A stretch of DNA of 31,485 bases, taken from positions 1-31,485 of IMG/VR virus record IMGVR_UViG_3300044974_000581; one strand, 5' to 3'. The translations under genes were made by a program, and so were the position numbers. Origin of the DNA: a virus. This document shows, in pieces, positions 14,247 to 21,183 of the stretch. The first letter of the stretch is position 1, and every line of letters starts with the position of its first letter. Under the pieces are notes generated by a model that was given only the letters and a program-made list of their open reading frames with translations, was not told the origin of the DNA and made no database searches.

Positions 14247-15208
14247 GTACCCAGTCACTCATCGCTCTCACGCGTACAGAAACACAGTGCCAACTGTGCC
14301 GGGTACTAGCCGAGCATCGAGGCTCGGGCGTGAGATGCCGTGATTTTGCGGCAGGTTTAGGATTACAGGAGCATGTTGTGAACCAGTTTACAGACCGCCC
14401 ATTATCGGCAGAAATGAAAGAAATTACACCTGCTTTGGCGTTAGATTATATACAGTATAATTATTTCAATCGCCCCCTGAAGATTGCTCATGCAAATAAT
14501 CTTGCTCAGCAAATGATTGATGATAACTTTGTAGAAGGCGTTGGAGACATTTCTTTTGCAAAATCTGGACGGTTAATAAATGGGCAGCACACATTGCACG
14601 CAATAATTAGTTCGCAAACTAGTCACATATGCTGTATTAGGTATGGGCTGCCAGAAGACGCATTTGAAGTTTTTGATATTGGAGTAAAACGAAGCATGGC
14701 TGATGCTTTAAAAATTAGCATTCATGAGGCAGCTATTTGTAATTTATTGCATACGTTTATTAAAAATTCAACAGTTCGACCATCTCCTAAACAAATTCGA
14801 CATATACATAATTTAATCTCTGAGCCTTTAGAATTTATTAAGAAAATTGAAAATTGGAGTCATAGATTGTCTCCTGCTGCCATCCCTGCGGCATTTTGTG
14901 CAAGTTGGGTTTTAAATTCTAATAATTTAGACTACATGTTTACGAATTTACGCTGGCTTTCTAATGACACTGATGTAAATAAAGTGCCTCCAAAAATTGT
15001 GATGGCTTTTAATGCGTATGCAAAATCTACTAGAACCAAAAGTTCTGTTGGAACTTCACCTAGAATTTCTTTTTTTCTAAAAGCTATAAAAGTTTTTGAT
15101 CCTAATTGTTGTGACGTAACAAGAATTTATGAAACTGAAGGCGCACCGTTGGAAGCCATGAAAGAAAAAATAAAAGAGTATTTTTTTGGAGTCAATCTAA
15201 ATGACTGA
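14243..15208 (+). CDS. NGQH-motif (ParB/DGQHR-like) protein, AT-rich acquired gene
   Basis: 321 residues from a GTG at 14243. From about residue 46 it matches a widespread phage family: ITPALALDYIQYNYFNRPLK, then LINGQHTLHAIISSQ, then EAFEVFDIGVKRSMADAL. The NGQHxL signature is of the ParB/DGQHR type. Family members are common in phages, and their role is not established to my knowledge. Here the usual Arg of NGQHR is Thr. The DNA is clearly AT-rich from ~14380 to 15200 while the first ~45 codons have the phage composition. A second start, GTG 14378 with CAGGAG six bases upstream, would match the family N-terminus better. The first 45 codons, with CQLC, may be a fused remnant of an older gene. 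Confidence 0.75.
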   Translation: MSTQSLIALTRTETQCQLCRVLAEHRGSGVRCRDFAAGLGLQEHVVNQFTDRPLSAEMKEITPALALDYIQYNYFNRPLKIAHANNLAQQMIDDNFVEGVGDISFAKSGRLINGQHTLHAIISSQTSHICCIRYGLPEDAFEVFDIGVKRSMADALKISIHEAAICNLLHTFIKNSTVRPSPKQIRHIHNLISEPLEFIKKIENWSHRLSPAAIPAAFCASWVLNSNNLDYMFTNLRWLSNDTDVNKVPPKIVMAFNAYAKSTRTKSSVGTSPRISFFLKAIKVFDPNCCDVTRIYETEGAPLEAMKEKIKEYFFGVNLND

Positions 15209-15347
15209 CCCATGGATTGACCACAAAGACTCCTGCGCCCAGTGCGGCGCTCAGCGAGTCATGATCGCCGATGGTCTTTGTCGCGCATGTTGGCGTGAGA
15301 CCAACGGCGACGCTGAGATGGAGCGAGAAGATGTTTACTCGGATTGA
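15201..15347 (+). CDS. 48-residue zinc-ribbon micro-protein
   Basis: MTDPWIDHKDSCAQCGAQRV, then GLCRACWRETNG and an acidic end (EMEREDVYSD). Two C-x2-C pairs make a compact zinc ribbon, likely for nucleic-acid or protein contact. The ATG overlaps the end of the NGQH gene by eight bases. Base composition returns to that of the phage here. Confidence 0.62.
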   Translation: MTDPWIDHKDSCAQCGAQRVMIADGLCRACWRETNGDAEMEREDVYSD

Positions 15348-15360
15348 GACTACATGAGCC

Positions 15361-15449
15361 AACGGTGACCATGGGCCTTGCTGCTCGTTGTAGCGAGGCA
15401 ATCTGCGGGCATGCTGCCGCTGAACTGTCATCCATGGTCACCGTTTTTT
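15361..15449 (+). terminator. Branched hairpin with a 14-base perfect stem and T6 tail: terminator/attenuator or small RNA
   Basis: AACGGTGACCATGG (15361-15374) pairs perfectly with CCATGGTCACCGTT (15432-15445), followed by six T on the plus strand (15444-15449). The 57-base interior holds a second stem, GCCTTGCT (15375-15382)/AGCGAGGC (15392-15399), and a short one, GCGG (15405-15408)/CCGC (15417-15420). The RNA would therefore be a three-way junction. It fills the gap between the zinc-ribbon gene and the gene at 15468, so it could limit read-through in the early operon. Confidence 0.6.
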
Positions 15450-15467
15450 GTTTGCAGGACTGCATCT

Positions 15468-15680
15468 ATGCGCCCATTATGGCAAGTCATGGTCGAGCAT
15501 CGTGGCACGCAATGGGCGATGATCAGCAATCTCACGGAGGAGGTTGCCCGCGAGCTGAGTAGTCAGCTCAACCGCTCAGCTAAGGCAGAAGAACGGATTC
15601 TATTCTGGCCTGAGCATCTATCGTCAACCTGGGCGATCGGTGGTGAGGATACTGAGGAGGAGGCATCATGCACTACGTGA
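15468..15680 (+). CDS. 70-residue protein of unknown function
   Basis: Starts MRPLWQVMVEHRGTQWAMIS, then an amphipathic helix (LTEEVARELSSQLNRSAKAEERILFWPEHL) and an acidic tail (GGEDTEEEAS). The longer frame from 15378 runs through the structured element and is not credible. A GCAGGA site lies seven bases before the ATG at 15468. It overlaps the next gene by 13 bases. Not recognised. Confidence 0.6.
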   Translation: MRPLWQVMVEHRGTQWAMISNLTEEVARELSSQLNRSAKAEERILFWPEHLSSTWAIGGEDTEEEASCTT

Positions 15681-15817
15681 GTTGTGATCCGTATGAGGTG
15701 GAGGCGGCGCTCGAGGTACTGCGCGTAGCTGAGGAGATTAGACATGCGCTACGAGAACATCGAGCTGCGGTCCGTCACGCTCTGAGCTCTGATCTCGCTG
15801 ATCTGATGGGGTATTAG
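15668..15817 (+). CDS. 49-residue helical micro-protein
   Basis: MHYVSCDPYEVEAALEVLRV followed by a long helix (AEEIRHALREHRAAVRHALSSDLADLMGY). GAGGAGG lies five bases before the ATG, inside the previous gene, and the stop is two bases before the next start. The tight packing and ribosome site support it. No family recognised. Confidence 0.58.
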   Translation: MHYVSCDPYEVEAALEVLRVAEEIRHALREHRAAVRHALSSDLADLMGY

Positions 15818-15819
15818 AG

Positions 15820-16206
15820 ATGGCTACACATCCTGATGATCAGATCCGCGTATCTGTCCGAGCGACACGACCATCGAGTACTGTGCCGCAGGAGGGTCGC
15901 CGGGGCATCGAGCGCATCGATGCGACTGAGGCCAAGGCTCTATTGCTGGCTCGTCAGCAATACCTCGAGGTGCGTGATCGCATGCAGGATAGCGGAGTCG
16001 TGGTCTCGACCATGGACGCATCAGGTCGTGTGCTGCAATTGCCTGAGGATGCGATCATCATGGATTGTTGCAATTGTCGCCGAGCAATGACTCGTAATAA
16101 AAAATCTCTGCCCTTGTGGGCGCACTCCAAGGTCGAGGAGTATGGTGGCAGCGAGGATGATGGCACTGGGCATCTCCGACCATACTGTAGAGAGTGTTAT
16201 GACTGA
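15820..16206 (+). CDS. 128-residue zinc-finger-like protein
   Basis: The N-terminal half is polar and helical (IDATEAKALLLARQQYLEVRD). The C-terminal half has CCNCRRAMTRNKKSLPLW and ends YCRECYD, so the Cys pairs C-x-x-C and C-x-x-C can form a zinc site across ~45 residues. It overlaps the sigma-like gene by eight bases. It may be a DNA- or polymerase-binding accessory protein; that is a guess from fold and neighbour only. Confidence 0.6.
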   Translation: MATHPDDQIRVSVRATRPSSTVPQEGRRGIERIDATEAKALLLARQQYLEVRDRMQDSGVVVSTMDASGRVLQLPEDAIIMDCCNCRRAMTRNKKSLPLWAHSKVEEYGGSEDDGTGHLRPYCRECYD

Positions 16207-16714
16207 CGATCAGTTACGCCTTGTGTGCGCAGCCGCGCGACGATTCCAGCCTGTAGACCTAGATCCTGAGGACTGGACACAATCGATGATCGCATGGATA
16301 CTCGGACACATGGACTCCTACGACCCTGCCCGTGGTGCGTTTTCGACGTGGGTATACCAGATCGTCAGGCGTGAGCGCGCACATCACGTCAAGCGCCAGA
16401 TCGAGCGGCGCAAAACGATGCGAGTGGGCACGATCGGCGATTATGATCTAGCTGCTCCATATGAGGACATCATCGGATCTGCTGAGGACTCAATAGTAGT
16501 CGCCACGGACGTGCGCAAGGCTCTGCTATTTTGTCTGCCACATGAACGGTATGCAGTGCAAGCATGGCTGAGTGATCAGTCGTTTGCGTCTGCTGCTCAG
16601 GACTTAGGGCAGGTGCGAGCAGCAGTGTCACGCAACTGGCGCAACGCAGTACAACGCCTGAGGCGTGTGCTAAGGAGGATGGGGTATGGATCCGATCAAC
16701 CCGGCTCATTATGA
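16199..16714 (+). CDS. Sigma-70-like transcription factor
   Basis: 171 residues from the ATG at 16199; the frame extends to 16142 but overlaps the previous gene more deeply. A region-2-like part spans ~25-70 (DPEDWTQSMIAWILGHMDSYDPARGAFSTWVYQIVRRERAHHVKR), with the D-x-x-RG-x-FSTWVYQIVR pattern of sigma factors. An HTH of region-4 type spans ~125-165 (LSDQSFASAAQDLGQVRAAVSRNWRNAVQRLRR). It would direct host polymerase to phage promoters. Placed near the end of the early arm, it is a natural candidate for turning on the minus-strand genes. Confidence 0.78.
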   Translation: MTDDQLRLVCAAARRFQPVDLDPEDWTQSMIAWILGHMDSYDPARGAFSTWVYQIVRRERAHHVKRQIERRKTMRVGTIGDYDLAAPYEDIIGSAEDSIVVATDVRKALLFCLPHERYAVQAWLSDQSFASAAQDLGQVRAAVSRNWRNAVQRLRRVLRRMGYGSDQPGSL

Positions 16715-16904
16715 TCCGCGTGATGGCTCTGATGTCGATTGCGCTCGGGCGCAATTGGCAGGGCTCGGTGTTCTCGGATACCGAGCATATTTAGCGGGTA
16801 ATGCGGCCAAATACGTCTGGCGTCATACGCTTAAAAATGGCGTGCAGGATATCGACAAGGCGATCAAATGCCTCGAGATGCTGAGGGCTACATATGACCA
16901 GTGA
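16686..16904 (+). CDS. DUF3310 protein
   Basis: 72 residues. MDPINPAHYDP, LGYRAYLAGNAAKYVWRHTLKNGVQDIDKAIKCLEML matches the DUF3310 pattern (NPxHY...GN..KYxWR...KNG..DxxKA..YL), common in phage early regions and sometimes called nucleotide-kinase-like without firm proof. An AAGGAGG site lies 9 bases before the ATG inside the sigma-like gene, which it overlaps by 29 bases. Confidence 0.85.
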   Translation: MDPINPAHYDPRDGSDVDCARAQLAGLGVLGYRAYLAGNAAKYVWRHTLKNGVQDIDKAIKCLEMLRATYDQ

Positions 16905-17109
16905 CGAGGCTGATTGGTTGCTGGAGGCGCAGCAGCGCATACTAAAACTCGAGCGCGAAATAAAGCGCATGAGAGATGCCATCCGTGAAAATTGTGTCGT
17001 CCGCGTGGGCGATCAGCTGATGGTGCAGGACTGGGTGCGAGGGGTGATCCGTGATTTTGACGTTAATTGCAGGACTGATGATCGGCCAGAGCGCTTACCA
17101 GAGCGCTAG
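16894..17109 (+). CDS. 71-residue coiled-coil protein
   Basis: MTSDEADWLLEAQQRILKLEREIKRMRDAI forms a clear heptad helix, followed by a short beta-like part (VVRVGDQLMVQDWVRGV) and a charged tail. The last ~20 residues overlap the next gene in another frame. Probably an oligomeric accessory protein; function unknown. Confidence 0.62.
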   Translation: MTSDEADWLLEAQQRILKLEREIKRMRDAIRENCVVRVGDQLMVQDWVRGVIRDFDVNCRTDDRPERLPER

Positions 17110-17296
17110 CACAAGTGCTGCCCAAGGACGCATGGCGCATCGTGGCGGGTCGTATCGCTATGAGGGCGTCGGCTTTAGCTCGAGCTCAGCAGCGCAGGCG
17201 TTACGCAATTGCTGCTATTACGGCCAGCGGCCAATCGTCGAGCAATCGGTGGTACGTGGTCGCAATGGCTGGTATGCGTGCGTGAGGTATCGATGA
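17051..17296 (+). CDS. Small secreted protein with signal peptide
   Basis: 81 residues from a GTG at 17051 with GAGGGG six bases before it. The start MILTLIAGLMIGQSAYQSA is a short signal peptide. The mature part, SYRYEGVGFSSSSAAQALRNCCYYGQRPIVEQSVVRG.NGWYACVRY, has a double Cys and an alpha/beta look. I recall closely similar small exported proteins in Planctomycetota and their phages, with no known function. It overlaps the coiled-coil gene by 59 bases and the membrane gene by 3. Confidence 0.65.
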   Translation: MILTLIAGLMIGQSAYQSASTSAAQGRMAHRGGSYRYEGVGFSSSSAAQALRNCCYYGQRPIVEQSVVRGRNGWYACVRYR

Positions 17297-17424
17297 TGGA
17301 TGAGCGATCACCACCGACTCAATACGATGAGACGCTTGCATGGTTTGGCGCTGGCCTTCTGACGGCAGCGCTTGGCTGGACGCTGTATTGGTCGCTCTGG
17401 CTCCTGCGTGAGATCCTAGGCTGA
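17293..17424 (+). CDS. 43-residue single-pass membrane protein
   Basis: MMDERSPPTQYDETLAWFGA, then a membrane helix rich in Trp/Leu (GLLTAALGWTLYWSLWLLREILG). The start overlaps the stop of the secreted protein (ATGA). It is the last plus-strand gene, and its end overlaps the end of the opposed methyltransferase gene by nine bases. Role unknown; small membrane proteins of this kind can be holin- or exclusion-like. Confidence 0.6.
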   Translation: MMDERSPPTQYDETLAWFGAGLLTAALGWTLYWSLWLLREILG

Positions 17425-18003
17425 TCTGCGCAGGATTGTGAGCCCGTTGTTGTGCGGGTGATCTAGCACGATGCGCCAGTCGGGCATGCTATCGACAAAC
17501 TCCGTGAGCGCTAATCGTAGACCACGCTTAGCGCTCATTTTGCCCCATCGTAGAGCTGAGCTCGATGCGTGAGGGTACGCTGGCTCATCGATGTAGCCAA
17601 ACGTGTAGGTATCGTGCAGGATAATGTGCCCATTATTTCTTACACGCGGCGAGTGGAGCTGTAGCTCTGCGCAGAGCTGGCTGTACGTGTGCCACGTGTC
17701 GATCAGCAGGCAATCGGTCTCCTCGATGTCTGCCTCAATCACATCGAGCTGCTTAAACTCAAAATCGATATGCTCATCAGCCGCGATGCGGGCATGCTCG
17801 CTCATGTCGATCGGCAGGATGTCGTAGCAGACAAGTCGTTTTGGTCTCGCAGACAATAGGGCCCAGGTGGACACGCCACCGCGTACGCCCATCTCGGTGA
17901 CGTGCTGGTAGCCAGCAGCGTGCGAGCGGATTGTCTCAAGATGCTCTGAGATGTCACTGGGTCGATTGAGCGCATCGAGAAATGCTTGGTCTAGCGTGCG
18001 CAT
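17416..18003 (-). CDS. Class I SAM-dependent methyltransferase
   Basis: 195 residues. The SAM-binding motif is VTEMGVRGGVSTWALLSA (35-52), followed by the acidic strand end LVCYDILP (57-64), then DCLLIDTWHTYSQLCAELQ (97-115) and GHIILHDT (125-132). This pattern is typical of Methyltransf_24-type enzymes that often modify sugars. The longer frame to 18153 lies in the glycosyltransferase gene; the ATG at 18003 has CGGAG eight bases before it. It overlaps the glycosyltransferase by 13 bases, suggesting that the pair act together, for instance to methylate an added sugar (inference). Last gene of the minus-strand unit. Confidence 0.83.
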   Translation of the reverse strand: MRTLDQAFLDALNRPSDISEHLETIRSHAAGYQHVTEMGVRGGVSTWALLSARPKRLVCYDILPIDMSEHARIAADEHIDFEFKQLDVIEADIEETDCLLIDTWHTYSQLCAELQLHSPRVRNNGHIILHDTYTFGYIDEPAYPHASSSALRWGKMSAKRGLRLALTEFVDSMPDWRIVLDHPHNNGLTILRRSA

Positions 18004-18707
18004 GGGAGATACTCCGTGTACTCGTACGGCCAGTGTGGCACCAGCTCGACGATGCCGCGTGTCGTGTTGTGCTGTCTCAGATGATTGGCAGCCATCTCGC
18101 TCACTATGTTGGTGCTCCAGCCTGATGCGTGGTAGCCACCCGACGTGCCCCAACGATAAATGTAGAACCTATCCTTGTCTTCGATCTCCTGCGTGATGGT
18201 GCCGTATTTCTTGCGCAACTCGTCAAATAGCAGAACGTCTATTGATCCGCTATCTCTCACCTCGCTGTATCTGCCGATTGAGTCAAACACCTCACGACTC
18301 ATCATCAGGTTGCAATGGTACAGATTGCGTGACGGCGTGAGCTTGTGCGTGTCTTCCTCGAACCACGCACTAGCCGTGTGGTAGATGCGATTACTGTCGA
18401 GATGCTCGACGCTGTAGCTCAGTCGCCACGGCAAATAGATGTCATCATCTTCCCAGATCGCTAATAGGTCGCCGGTGGCCAGCGATGCGGTCTGGTTGAA
18501 CTTAGCGCCGAGCGGCCGAATCTGATCTGCCACGTTGTAGATCTTGACCTGCGGGTCAGCGAATACCAGCGTCTGCTCGCCGTAGTCATTGAGAATTATG
18601 AGCTCTTTCTCGCCCTGATAATCCTGCCGTAGAAACGACTCGATAGCATGCTCGAGCTGGCGAGGCCTGCCATATGTCGGGCATAGACACGAGATCTTTG
18701 GCAGCAT
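17991..18707 (-). CDS. Family 2 glycosyltransferase
   Basis: 238 residues. It has the GT-A start PKISCLCPTYGRPRQLEHAI, the ELIILNDYG strand and a metal-binding EDDD (86-89) in LAIWEDDDIYLPWR. The acceptor half has YHCNLMMSREVFDSIGRY. It transfers a sugar from a nucleotide-sugar donor; the acceptor is not visible from sequence. Its place between the HNH and methyltransferase genes, at the end of the late unit, fits modification of virion proteins or of host surface. Confidence 0.88.
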   Translation of the reverse strand: MLPKISCLCPTYGRPRQLEHAIESFLRQDYQGEKELIILNDYGEQTLVFADPQVKIYNVADQIRPLGAKFNQTASLATGDLLAIWEDDDIYLPWRLSYSVEHLDSNRIYHTASAWFEEDTHKLTPSRNLYHCNLMMSREVFDSIGRYSEVRDSGSIDVLLFDELRKKYGTITQEIEDKDRFYIYRWGTSGGYHASGWSTNIVSEMAANHLRQHNTTRGIVELVPHWPYEYTEYLPCAR

Positions 18708-18710
18708 AAC

Positions 18711-19061
18711 TCACCCCTGTGGTCGTGATCGTACTCTCTCGAGCCATGCCGCGGCATCGACTCTCACCAGCGGATTGTGGCTGCGCCAGTCTGAATAATG
18801 GCCAAAAATGAAATGGCAATCCTCGCACAGCGTCATGAGATTGCCGGGCGATAACTCAAGCTCAGGATGCAAGTGATAGGGCATCACATGGTGTACCTCG
18901 AGCGAGGTGACACGGTCGCATGCCTCGCATTTCTGCTGCTGCTCGAGGTGCTTGCGCCTTACCGCTGACCATCTTGGAGATCGAGGAGTGCCGCCGTAGA
19001 CATCTGCAATGCCGGGCGATGTCATCAGGCGATCGAGCCAGCGAGCAATGGCGTTAAACAT
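18711..19061 (-). CDS. HNH endonuclease (second copy type)
   Basis: 116 residues from the ATG at 19061. Zinc pair CEAC (45-48), core LEVHHVMPYHLHPELELSPGNLMTLCEDCHFIFGH with H57/H58, N74, CEDC (79-82) and H83. It differs from the HNH at 8619-8915 outside the core. It lies away from the terminase genes, between an unknown gene and the glycosyltransferase. It may be a free-standing nuclease or a helper of packaging or recombination. The start overlaps the previous gene by eight bases. Confidence 0.87.
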   Translation of the reverse strand: MFNAIARWLDRLMTSPGIADVYGGTPRSPRWSAVRRKHLEQQQKCEACDRVTSLEVHHVMPYHLHPELELSPGNLMTLCEDCHFIFGHYSDWRSHNPLVRVDAAAWLERVRSRPQG

Positions 19062-19359
19062 TGGCTGCCTCGAGCACATGGGTACGGATCAGGTCATTGC
19101 AGTACTCAGCCAGCATGCGCCAGCCGTGACCGTCTGGATACTCAGGATCGGCAAGAATGGCATCACATACCTCCTCAGCCCATACGCGCAGCAGTTTAGG
19201 ATCGGGGATAGCTTGGCCCGGCTTTACCTTGATGGCTTGGAGCGTGTGCGCCTTGACCAGCGCCTCGCTCAATACTGTGGTTGCGCTCGTCAGGCAGAGC
19301 TGAGACCAGCCCTCCTGCCCGCGTGCCAATCGTCGTACTCGCTCGATGTGCTCGACCAT
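19054..19359 (-). CDS. 101-residue protein of unknown function
   Basis: A near-perfect AAGGAGGTCAT ribosome site precedes the ATG. The protein is helical: MVEHIERVRRLARGQEGWSQ, ATTVLSEALVKAHTLQAI, then VWAEEVCDAILADP and WRMLAEYCNDLIRTHVLEA. No motif recognised. It follows the papain-like protease by nine bases, so it may belong to the lysis set or simply to the end of the late unit. Confidence 0.65.
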   Translation of the reverse strand: MVEHIERVRRLARGQEGWSQLCLTSATTVLSEALVKAHTLQAIKVKPGQAIPDPKLLRVWAEEVCDAILADPEYPDGHGWRMLAEYCNDLIRTHVLEAANV

Positions 19360-19368
19360 ATGACCTCC

Positions 19369-20265
19369 TTAGATGATCCATGAGATCTTGCGCTGAGGGA
19401 ATCCCTCGACGTTGGAGAATATCCAGCAGTCGCCAGACTTGAGCATCGCCTCGATGGTGCTGCTGCTCGCGTAAAATCCTTCTGGCCCAGGATTGCCCGG
19501 ACCTACTGGCCCAGTGTGCGATGATGCGCCCCAGCTATTGTCGATGCGCCCATACTCTCGGCCAGTGATGGTTGCGTAACCGCAGAGACACATGCAGTGC
19601 TGCCATGTGCCAGCGGCCATGGCGATGCCGTTGGTGTCTCTGGTCATCGTGAATCCCTGCGATGAGCACATCGCTATGCCGTAGCCGTTGGCAAGGGCTT
19701 TCTTGGCGTCGAGCCAGTTGCGCACTCTCGTGACGGCTCGCACTGGATGTATTTTCGCAATCTGCTCGAGCTCGAGCGGCACACCCTTGCTGCCGTATTC
19801 ACGACATCGAGACTCTGAGTATTCCCTTAGGTCGATGCCTAGATACTCCTCACGGCCGAGCACGCCCCAATCTCTCACCCAAGCCGCAGCGTTAGCGCCA
19901 ATCGCACCATCACCGCGGATACTGCCGCCACCTACCTCGACGCGGGCACCACCGTAGATCGGCTCAGTTGCGAGTGGTATGTACTGCTCAGACTCGCCAG
20001 CGACAATCTCGGCGCACATGGTGTACTCGATGGCGCGGGCAGTGCCGAACGCTACGCAGCTACCAACCTTGCCCTGATTGCGTGGAGGCAGCAATGCCCC
20101 AGTGGCCTTGCGGGCGAGATCCCAGAGATAAACGTGATCGGGCAGATCCTCGATAGGAGTCGAGCCGATAGGCGTACTACTGATGTCTGCATCGACGCAG
20201 GTTGCAACGATGTCATCGACTGCCTGCTTGTCGTCTACCCATCCCGGCACATACTGGCTATTCAT
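19369..20265 (-). CDS. Papain-like (C1A) cysteine protease
   Basis: 298 residues. The papain active site is complete: Gln64 and Cys70 in RNQGKVGSCVAFG, His223 in AAGTWQHCMCL, Asn243 in RIDNSWGA. There is no signal peptide. It lies in an overlapping row with a holin-like gene and a signal-peptide protein (ATGA couplings), the position where a lysin is expected, and no usual muramidase or amidase is seen in the window. It could cut protein layers or peptide bonds at the host envelope during lysis or entry, or process virion proteins. Closely similar proteins in Planctomycetota-associated sequences come to mind, from memory only. Confidence 0.85.
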   Translation of the reverse strand: MNSQYVPGWVDDKQAVDDIVATCVDADISSTPIGSTPIEDLPDHVYLWDLARKATGALLPPRNQGKVGSCVAFGTARAIEYTMCAEIVAGESEQYIPLATEPIYGGARVEVGGGSIRGDGAIGANAAAWVRDWGVLGREEYLGIDLREYSESRCREYGSKGVPLELEQIAKIHPVRAVTRVRNWLDAKKALANGYGIAMCSSQGFTMTRDTNGIAMAAGTWQHCMCLCGYATITGREYGRIDNSWGASSHTGPVGPGNPGPEGFYASSSTIEAMLKSGDCWIFSNVEGFPQRKISWII

Positions 20266-20903
20266 CGGATCGTCTCCAGAGCTGACACGATGCGGGCTGA
20301 TAATGTGATCGCTGCGTCGCGTAGCTCAGGCGTCAGGGCTCGATCGTCTGCACCCATGACTGCGGTCCACTCGACCGCGATGCGCTCTCTGACGGGCGAT
20401 AGGGCAGCGTCAGCGATGCCAGCATTTTTCCGGGCGGCGACCATGGCAGAGTAGAGCTGCTCGGTGGTCGTGATTGTCGGCGAGCGTATCGTCGCAGGTG
20501 CTGCCCGATACAGCGTCAGCAAGCGCGCCAGTGTCGCAGCTTTGTCTCTCTCCTGCGATCCGCCATAGATGCCACCAAGGGCATCGGCCAGCGTGTCAAT
20601 TGGCGGTACTGGTGGAGTCGAGCTGCCGATGATCACGATCGTGATGACTGGCTCAGTAGGAATGTCGGCGACGCTCGTGTATGCCAGCAGGCGATACCTG
20701 CCGGGTCGTGCGCTGGTTACCACTGTCGCCCGCTGGTTAGCCAACAAGCTCGAGGGGAAGACTTGCAGGCCAGCGTCGAGCGCAACATACCGGACGACCT
20801 TGCCCTCAGTGCTTGCAATGACCGTAACAAACTCGGCCACCTCGCCGCGTACCTCAGCAGGTACGACGAGCTGACCTATCACGAGCAGAGCTGCGAGCAT
20901 CAT
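20262..20903 (-). CDS. Exported protein with signal peptide, lysis-cassette neighbour
   Basis: 213 residues from the ATG at 20903, which overlaps the holin-like stop (ATGATGA). MMLAALLVIGQLVVPAEVRG is a signal peptide. A beta-rich Ig/PKD-like domain follows (VVRYVALDAGLQVFPSSL, ATVVTSARPGRYRLLAYTSV, PVITIVIIG), then a Pro linker (STPPVPPIDT) and a helical C-terminal domain. It is probably a periplasmic partner of the protease or holin. The longer frame to 20942 has no ribosome site. Confidence 0.68.
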   Translation of the reverse strand: MMLAALLVIGQLVVPAEVRGEVAEFVTVIASTEGKVVRYVALDAGLQVFPSSLLANQRATVVTSARPGRYRLLAYTSVADIPTEPVITIVIIGSSTPPVPPIDTLADALGGIYGGSQERDKAATLARLLTLYRAAPATIRSPTITTTEQLYSAMVAARKNAGIADAALSPVRERIAVEWTAVMGADDRALTPELRDAAITLSARIVSALETIR

Positions 20904-21172
20904 TGTGGTGTGATCCCTGAGTTGCGGGGTTGCGGTCTGCACCCTAGTGTATCGATTTTTGCGGAGATGACAGTTGCCGTGTCTGCAAGGTCGTGCTGCG
21001 TGCTGCTAATGTCCTTGATGCTGCCGCGCAATTCCTTCAGAAATTCCCGGTGATCATCTCGCACCGGGATAAGGATGTTCTGAGCCAGCCACCACGCTGC
21101 GGCAGATACACCACAGAGCACGACATAGAGCAGCCAGACATGGGGCCCAAACGAACGGCTAACCTCATCCAT
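20900..21172 (-). CDS. Holin-like membrane protein
   Basis: 90 residues. A single membrane helix (VWLLYVVLCGVSAAAWWLAQNILI, ~12-35) is followed by a charged coiled-coil tail (DDHREFLKELRGSIKDISSTQHDLADTATVISAKI). One-helix proteins with this layout act as holins or holin partners (XhlA-like). The position before the exported protein and the protease supports lysis. The family cannot be fixed from sequence alone. Confidence 0.62.
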   Translation of the reverse strand: MDEVSRSFGPHVWLLYVVLCGVSAAAWWLAQNILIPVRDDHREFLKELRGSIKDISSTQHDLADTATVISAKIDTLGCRPQPRNSGITPQ

Positions 21173-21183
21173 GACCTAATCTC

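Noticed and set aside
15361-15445. tRNA or tmRNA-like gene
   Set aside because: Branched shape, but the closing stem is 14 pairs, no T-loop sequence or CCA-side pattern, and arm sizes do not fit.
18004-18153. Longer start of the methyltransferase at 18153
   Set aside because: The added 50 residues overlap the glycosyltransferase gene, lack family similarity, and the ATG at 18003 has a good ribosome site.
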